NCBI GenBank assembly: GCA_030426085.1
Contig: JAUHYW010000009.1
Coordinates: forward strand, 62,001 to 126,000
Length of the DNA stretch: 64,000 bases
Origin: a bacterium
Lineage (GTDB): Bacteria; Myxococcota_A; Bradymonadia; UBA7976; UBA1532
Reading direction: 5' to 3'
Positions 52,889 through 61,800 of the stretch are shown here, one piece after another. The stretch's first letter is position 1, and each line of letters begins with the position of its first letter. The notes below the pieces were generated by a model, which had not been told where the DNA came from, ran no database searches, and saw only the letters and a list, made by a program, of their open reading frames with translations. The translations under genes were made by a program, and so were the position numbers.

Positions 52889-55800
52889 TCAGAGCTGCTC
52901 CATGGCCTGCTTACTCGGCGCATGAGCGGGGTCGAGGCCCAGCGCCCGGCGGAACATGTCCTTGGCCTTGCGCGCGTCGCCGAGCGCGTGCCGGACCATG
53001 CCGAGGTGGTAGAACACGTCCACCCGGCCCGCCTTGTCGAGCTTCATCTGGTGCAGCAGCACCGTCTGGAAGATCTTGAGCGCCTGATCCCAGTCCTGCC
53101 GCCGATAGTGCAGATGGCCCAGCTTCACCAGGTTGGGCACATAGGTCGCGTCGTACTCGAAGCACTCGGTGAAGTACTGCAGCGCGGCCTCTTCGTCCCC
53201 CCGCTCCTCGGCGACGCAGCCCATCCGGTAGTTGTAGGTGAACAGCTCCTTGTAGCGGCGGGCCGCCTTGAGCTGCTCGATGATGGCCACCAGGACCGGC
53301 TCGGCGTCGGCGTGACGCCCGGCGGAGAAGTAGGCCTCCAGCATCTGGTCGGCGACCTTCAGATCGTCGGGCGCCAGCCGGAAGGCTTCTTCCAGGGCCC
53401 GCACCGCGCCGTCGTGATCGCCGGCCGCCGTGCGCAGATCGGCGATCTCGCTGAGCAGGGCCACCCGGTCGGCGCCCTCGGCCCCGGCCAGCCGCCGCTC
53501 GAGCAGCTCGGCCACCCGGGCGTCGTCCCCCGCGTCGCGGGCCATGCGGACCAGGGCCTCGAGCGCCTCGTCGTCCCCGTTCTCGGCCACCGCCGACTCC
53601 AGCGCGGCCTGCGCCTTCTCCGGCTGGTCGAGCTGATCGAGGTACAGCAGCCCGATGCGGCGCCAGGCGGTCGCCTTGTCGTCGCCCTCGGCGTGGGCCA
53701 GGGCCCGCTCCAGTGTCTCAGCGGCCTTCTCCCACTCCCCGCTGCGCTCGTACAGCCGGGCCAGCACGGTCAACGCGCCGGCGTGGTGGGGGTCGGCGTC
53801 GAGCACCTCGTTGAGCGTCTCGATGGCCAGATCGGCGTCGCCGAGGTGCTCATTGGCCACCGTGGCCAGCTTGACCAGCAGCCCGATGATCACCCCGCTC
53901 TCGGCGCCCTCCTCCCGCAGCACCGACACCCGATCGCGCAGCGCCTCGACGAGGTCGTACCACCGGGCGTCGCTCTCGTAGAGCGAGAGCAGCCGATCGA
54001 AGGCCGCGGCGTTCTTGGGCCGCAGAGCCAGGATCTGCCGGTAGTACTCGATGGCGTTGTCCGACCGGTCCAGGTGCTGCTCGGCGTTGTCGCCCAACGC
54101 GGCGAGCACCTCGACCCGCTCCGACTCCGCCTCGACGATGGAGAGCTTCTTGACCAGCACCTCTTGCAGGTAGTGCCACTCCTCCATCTCGCGGTACAGG
54201 CCGCGCAGGGCCTCCATCGCGCCCGCGGAGTCCGGCTCGAGGTCGAGCACCTTCTCGAACGACTCCGCCGCCCGGGCCTTGTCCTCCAGGCGGTCGCGGG
54301 CCAGCTCACCCATACGACCGTGGATCACCGCCAGCTTGCCGCCGTCGTAGACCGTATCCGCCCGGCGGGCGAGCACGTCGTAGAGAGCCTCGTAGTCCCC
54401 GGCCAGCTCGTGGATGCGCTCCAGGGCCGAGAGCGCCTCGGCGTCGGTCTCGTCGATGTCGAGGATCTCGTTGTACGCCTCGACCGCCGCCGCCGCGTCG
54501 CCCAGCTTCTCGGTGCACAGCACGCCGAGCTGATGCAGGCGGGCCTTCTTCTCGTCGAGGTCGAACATCGCCGCGGCCTTGCGCCGGTAGACGTCGGCGA
54601 GCTGCTCCCAGCTCTCGACCCCGCGGTACAGCTCCTCGAGGGCGTCGAGCGCCCGCTCGTTGAGCTCGTCGATCTCCAGCGCCTGCCGGTAGTGATCGAC
54701 CGCCCGCCCCGGATCCTGGAGCCGACCCCGACACCACTCGGCGATGCGCAGGTGATCCTCGAGCATCAGATCGGGATCCTCGAGCCGGGTCTGGGCCGAC
54801 TCGAAGGCGTCGGCCAGCTCGCTCCACGCGCCACGCTCGGTGGCGATGCGGATCAGCCGCTCCCGGATCTCCTCATCCTCGGGCAGCTCGTCGAACGCCT
54901 GCAACAGCGCCTTGAGGGCCGTCGCGCCATCGTTGAGCCGGCTCTCCCGCAGATCGGCCGCCATCGCCCAGAGCTGGGCCCGGTCGCGGCGGTCATCGGT
55001 CAGCTCGATGCGCATCTCGGTGAGGATGGCCAGCTTCTCCCACTCCCCGGTGTCCCGATAGATCGGGTCGAGCACCTCGGCGATGGACTGACGAAACTCG
55101 ATGCGGACCGCCAGCTCCTCCATGCGCTCGAGGCTGTAGGCGTGGTCCGGCTTGTCCCACAGCACCGAGCGATACAGCTCGATGGCCGCCGCGACGTCGC
55201 TCTCGACCGCCTCGAGCAGGTAGCCCAGGCGGAAGCGCAGGTCGAGCAGCTCGGCCTCCTCGGCCCCGATCTCGATGCGCCGCCGCAGCACCTCGATGAG
55301 CGTGTTCCACTGCTGCCCCTTCTGGTACAGCCGGTCCAGCGCCCGCAGGGCCTCGTCGTCGTAGGGGTCGTTGCTCAGCACCGCCTGCCACGAGGCGACC
55401 GCCGGCTTGTGCTCCTCGAGCTTCTCGTCGTACAGCCGGGCCAGCCGCCGGTGCAGCACCCGGGCCACCTCACCGTCGACCCCGGCGTCCACCTGGGTCT
55501 GGAACAGCAGCGCCAGCGGCTCGTGCAGCTTCAGCTCGTCGGCCAGCGCGTCCAGCTCCTCGTAGTTGCTGGCATCGGCCGGGTCTTCCTGGAAGGCGCG
55601 GGCGTAGGTGTCGAACGCCGCCCGGGGGTTCTTGAGCACCGCGTTCTGGAGCTGGGCCAGCCGCTTGAGCAGCTCGATGCGCTCGTAGGGCTGGTCCAGG
55701 TCGAGGAGCTGCAGCTCGTAGATCCGGGCCAGCGCGTCGGGCTCGTCCTTCTGCTCGTAGAGCGGCTCGAGCACCCGGCTGGCGGTCAGCCGCTGCTCGG

Positions 55801-58800
55801 GATCGTCCAGCAGGCGCTCGAGGGCCGCGCGGGCCTCCACCGAATCCGGCGAGCGGCGCAGCACGTCGCCGTAGCGCTCGATGGCCGCCCCCGGCTGACC
55901 GAGCTGATGCTCCAGCACATCGCCGATGCGCAGCTCGAGGGCGTCGACCCGGGCCGGATCCTCGTCGAGGTACTCGTCGCGCTCCCCCTCCAGCAGATCG
56001 ATCAGATCGGGCCAGCGGCCCTCGCCGCTGAACAGCCGGTCCAGCGCGTCGAGCGCCTTGCGGTCGCGGGGGTCGAGGTCGAGCACCGAGCGGTAGGCGT
56101 GGATGGTCTCGTCGACGTCGCCCAGCCGGACCTCGTAGGTCTCGGCGATGCGGTACAGCAGCGGCTTCCGATCGGCGTCGGCGTCGACCGTCTCCAGCTT
56201 CTCCCGCAGCATCTCGATGAGCGCGTCCCACTCCTCGGTGCGGGCGTAGAGGCCGATGAGGGCCTCGATGGCCGTCAGATCCTCGGGGTCGTCCTGGAAG
56301 ACCCGCCGGTAGGTGTCGATCGCCCGATCGGGCCGGCCCAGCCGGGTATCCCACAGATCGCAGACCCGGAAGAGCAGCTCCTTGCGCTCGACCAGATCGG
56401 CGGCGAACTCGGCCTTGCGCTCGAGCACGACCACCAGATCCTCGTGGCGCGACTCGGCGGCGAGGATGCGCTCCAGCGCGTCGAGGGCCTCGACGTTGGC
56501 CTCATCGAGCTCGAGCACCTTGCGGTGACTCTCGATCGCCCGCTCGGGCGACTCGAGCTGCGCGTCGTGGATGTGGGCCACCTTGAGCAGGATGCCCACC
56601 GCCGCCTGCGCGTCGGGGAAGCTGTCGATCCCCTCCTCGTAGATGTCGACCAGCAGACTCCACGCCTGGAGCTGACTGCCCAGGCGATCCAGCTCACGCT
56701 GGAGGTCGGGGTTGCCGTAATCCTCGCGGAACGCCCGACCGAACGCCTGGAAGGCCGACTCGGGCGAGCCCAGCTTCTCCTCCTGCTTCTCGGCGATGCG
56801 CCGCAGGGTCTCCAGCCGGCTCCAGCGGTCGTCCTGGAAGTGCAGCTGCACCTCGAGGACCGAGACCCAGTCGGCCCAGCGTTCGCGGTCGGCGTAGAGC
56901 GGCTCGAGGATGCGGGCCAGCTCCTGGCGCAGCGGCTCGTCGGGATCGGCCGCCAGATCGGCCAGCACCTTCTCCAGCGCGGCCAGCGAGGCGTCGTGGC
57001 TCGGCGCGTCCTCGAAGAGCACCGTGCGCCACGCCTCGACCGCCCCCTGGGGGTCACCCAGGCGGGCGTAGAGCACCTCGCCGAGCTGATGCCGCAGCGC
57101 CGCGCGGTCGTCGGCCTCCGAGGCGTACTGGATCTCGTCCCGCAGCAGATCGGCCAGCTCGTCCCACCGCTGGCCCTCGCGGAAGAAGCGCTCCAGCTCC
57201 TTGAACGCCTTCTGGTTGTCGGGCTCGATCTCGAGTACCCGGCGGTAGGTGACGATGGCCCGCTCGACGTCGCCGATGACCTCCTCGAGGAGCTGGCAGA
57301 CCCGGAAGTACAGGGTCTTCTGCTCGTCGGGGTCGAGGGCGTTGTCGGCCAGCTCGGAGTAGAGCCCGACCAGCGCCTCCCAGGCCGCCGTGCGGGTGAA
57401 CAGCTCGACGAGGGCGCCGACCGCGGCCTTGTTGTCCGGCTCGATGCCGAGCACCTCGCGGTAGACGTCCCGGGCCTGCTCGTCGCGGTGGCAGTGGCGC
57501 TCGAGCACCGCGCCCAGCTCCAGGAGCAGGCTCACCCGCAGCAGCGGATCAGGCGTCTCGCCGGCGACGTCCTCCAGCAGCAACGCCAGGTCGTCGTAGC
57601 GGTCGGTGACCCCCGCCAGCCGCTTGAGGTCGGCCCGGTTGTCGGTGTGGTCCGGCATCAGCCGCAGCACCCGCCCGCAGGTCTCGAACGCCGCCGCCGG
57701 ATCACCCAGCTTCTGCTCCTCGAGGCGGGCGATCTCCCGGAGGGTCTCGACCCGGGCGATGGGATCGCCGAAGGCCCCCGACTGCTGCGCCTCGAGGACC
57801 GGCACCAGCGCGGCGTGGTCCTCCTCGGCGCGGTAGAGGGGCTCGAGGATGCCGGCGACCGACAGCCGGTCGACCCCGGCCCGCATCGCGGCGTCCTCGT
57901 CGGCGAACAGCTCGGCCAGCGCCTGCCGGGTCGCCGGGTGGGCCGGCGCCCGGGAGAGCACCTGGCGATACAGCTCGAGCGCCCGCTCGCCCTCGGCCAG
58001 CCGGATCTCGCAGACCCGACCCAGGCGATACTCGAACTCGGCCAGGGCGGCGTCGCCCTCGGTGATCGAGATGCGGTGCTCATAGAGCGACGACAGGTCG
58101 ATCCATCGCTCGGTGTTGCGGTACAGCCGCTCGAGGTTGTCCAGCGCGGCCACGTCCCGCTCGTCTTCGAGCATCAGCCGGCGCCACGTCTCGATGCCGG
58201 CCTCCGGATCCTGCAGCTCGTTCTCCTGGATGCCGGCGATGCGCTCCAGCAGCAGCTTGCGCTCGGGCAGCTCGGTGGCCAGCTCGGCCTTGCGCTCCAG
58301 GATCTCGACCAGGTCGATGGGCGCCCCGGTGGCGTCGTACAGCGCTTCGAGGGCGTCGAGCGCCTTGCGGTTGTCGGGCTCGATGGCGAGTACGTTGCGG
58401 TAGTCGCCGATGGCCCGGTGGGCGTCGTCGAGGTGGGTCGCGGCCACGACCGCGATCTCGAGGTGGATGTCGACCGCCCGGTGGGGGGCCAGCATGACCA
58501 CGTCGGCCAGCAGATCGGCGAAGGCGGCGTAATCGCCCAGCAGGGCCGCCAGCCGCTTCAGCTCGGCCTCGAGCCGGGGATCGGCCTCGCTGATGCGATA
58601 GGCCTCGGCCAGCGAGCCGAAGGCCATGGCCGGGTCGTCGAGCTGCGCCTCCTCGATGAGCGCGATGCGCTCGAGGGTCTGCACCTGCTCGTCGGGGCCG
58701 GCCAGCTCTTCGAGGGTCAGCCGCAAGGTATCCCGCAGCTTCACCCACTCGCCGTCCTTCTCGTAGAGCGGCACCAGGATGCGGGCCGCCGGCAGCCGGA

Positions 58801-61800
58801 CCTCGGGCTCGGCCAGCAGCCCCTCGAGGGCCGCCCGGGCCTCGGCGTGCTTCGGCGCCCGCCCGATGACCGCCTGGAAGCACTCCACCGCCCGCATCAG
58901 ATCACCGATGTGGTCCCGCTGCAAAGCACCCATGCGGAACTCGAAGCCGTTGCGCTCGGCGTCGTCCCGAGCCAGCTCCCGCTCCCGGTCGAGGATCTCG
59001 AGCAGCTCCAGCGGCTGCTCCATCATCTCGTAGAGCCGGTCGAGGTGGGCCAGCGCGTCCCGGTTCTCGGGGTCGAGGTCGAGCACCTGCCGGTAGACCA
59101 TCACCGCGTCGTCGGGGCGCTCCAGCGCGTTCTCATAGGTGCCGGCCGCGCTGAACAGCAGCGCGATGCGGGCCCCGGCGTCCTCGAGGTGCTCGGCGTG
59201 ATCGAGCTGGACCTCGACCAGCCGCTCCCAGTTGCCGGCGCCGGTGTGCAGCCGCTCCAGCGCGACGTGGGCCCGCAGATCGTCGGGGTCGATCTCCTCC
59301 CGCACCCGGGCATAGGCGTCGATGGCCTGCGCCGGATCCTCCAGGCGCAGCTCGTACAGCTCGCCCAGCCGGAAGCAGAGGGCCGCCCGGGCGTCCGGCT
59401 CGAGGGTCAGCTCGACCCTGCGGCCGATGATCTCGGCCAGGGCGTGCACGTCGTCGACCCGCAGGTAGAGCCGATCGAGGCTCTCGAGGGCCTGCATGTC
59501 GGTCGGATCCTCATCGAGGATGCGCCGGTTGAAGGCGATCGCCTCCATTCGATCGTCGATCTTCTCCTCGTAGAGCGCCGCGACCCGGCCCAGCATGTCC
59601 CGCTTGAGCACCGGGTCGAGCATCATCGCCTTGTCGGGATCGTCCAGCCCGGCGCGCAGCACGCCGGCCAGCTCGGTCCAGGCGTCGAGCCCATGGGCCA
59701 GCCGCAGCAGCTCGGCGAGCACGTCGGCGTTGCCGTAATCCTCGGCGAAGGCCGCGCCGTAGGCCTCGAAGGCCGCCCGCTCGTCGCTCGCCTCGCTCTC
59801 GTAGGCCCGGGCGATGCGGACCCACAGACCCACCCGCTCGGCGACGCCCTCGGCGTCACCCAGCCGGATCTGGAGCAGCTTGATGCCGTTCTGCCAGTCC
59901 CCGCGGGACGCGTAGATCGGCTCGAGGATGTCGCATGCCCGAGCCCGCAGAGCGACCGACTCGTAGTCGGCCTCGACGTGGGACGCCAGCAGGCTCTCCA
60001 ACGCGTCGCGGGTCGGCTCGTGACGGGAGTCGGCCTCGAGCACCTCGGCGTAGCGATCCAGCGCGTCGGCCGGCGACTCGAGCTGGTGCTCGAGCACCTG
60101 GGCGAGCTGGAAGCCGAGCGGGATGCGGTCGTCGCCCTCGGCGTCGGCCAGCCGGCTCTCGAGCAGATCGGCCAGATCGCGGAAGCGCCCGACCTTGTAG
60201 AAGATGCGCTCCAGCGCGGCGACCGCCTCGGGCTGACCGGGCACCTCTTCGATCACCCGGCGCCAGGTGTCGACCGCCGAGTCGGGGCTGTCGAGGTTGT
60301 CCTCCCACAGCCCGGCGATGCGGATGAGCATCGGCACCCGCTGCTCGACCTCGTCGAGCAGGCGCAGCTTGCGCTCGCAGACCTCGACCAGCCCGGCCCA
60401 GTCCTCCAGGCGGGTGGTCAGCCGGTCGACGGCGTCGAGCAGCTCCAGGTTCTCGCCCTGCTCGACGAGCACCGTCTCCAGGGTCGCCCGGGCCTCGGCG
60501 TAGCGCTCGAGCTTCTCCTCCTGCACCCGGGCCAGCCGGCGGGAGTAGAGCGCGGCGGTGATCGGATCCAGCCCGACCAGCTCACCCTCGAAGCCGAAGC
60601 GCCCGTACAGCGCGGCGGTCTCCTCCCACCGCTGCAGCACGTCGGCCAGCCGCTCGATCTGCTCGCGCACGGTGCCGTCGGTGCGATCCACCGTCAGCAG
60701 GCGGGCGTAGGTCTGGAACGCGGCCTCGGCCTCGCCCAGCCGGGCCTCCTCCAGCTCGGCCACCTCACGCAGCAACCGGGCCTGGAACTCGGGGTCGTCG
60801 CTGCCCTCGACCTGCAGCAGCAGGACCCGCCGCAGCCCGGCCCAGTCCTCCTGATTGCGGGCGTAGGGCTCGAGGATCTCGGCCGCCCGCGGCGCCAGAT
60901 CGGGCGCGTCGAGGTAGATCAGCAGCGCCTGTACCGTCTGCGGGTGCTCGGGGCGCACCTCGAGCACCTGCTCGAAGGCCTCGAGGGCCCCGTGAGGGTC
61001 GCCCTGCAGATCGGCGAGCTGCCCCAGCCGGAAGCGCAGGGTCGCCACGTCGTCGGGGTTGGTCGTCAGCTCCAGCTCGGCCGAGACGTACTCCGTCAGC
61101 CCCAGCACATCGCCCGAGCGCTCGGCGAGCCGCTGCAGGCCGCGCAGCGCCTCGACGCTGTCGGGGTCGACCATGCGCAGCTCTTCGTAGGCCTGCTGGG
61201 CGGCGTCCTGATCGTCGCGCACCGTCTCGTGAAGCTGCCCGATGGCCGCCAGGATGCGGGCCTGCTCGCCGGTGTCGTCGGCCGCCTCGAGCTGCCGCTG
61301 ATAGACCTCGAGCAGGTCGTCCCACCGGCCGAGCTTCTGATACAGCGCCTTGAGGGCCTCGAGCACGTCGAGGGTCTCGCCCTCCAGCTCGCGCACCCGC
61401 TCGTAATGGGTCGCCGCGTCGGCCGAGCGGCCCAGCTCCTCGGCGCAGGTCTCGGCCAGCATGCGCCGGAACCGGACCTCGATCTCCACGTCGTCGACCA
61501 GATCGGTCATCAGCTCGAGCAGATCGACCAGATCGATGTAGCGGTCGCTGAGCGCCGCCATCCGCCGGGCCTGGGTCAGCAGATCGATGCGATCCACCTG
61601 CTGGCGCAGCGCGCGGGAGTACCAGTCGAAGGCCACGTCGGGCGCGTCGAGGTGGCGCTCGTTGACCCGGGCCAGCTCGACCATCAGCTCGACCGGCTCG
61701 GCGGGGTCGTTGCGCAGCATCACCTCGAGCACCCGGATCAGCTCGGGCCACTGCTCGGTGCGGGTGTAGTGCGGGGCCAGGGTGCGGGCGGCGTCGAGGT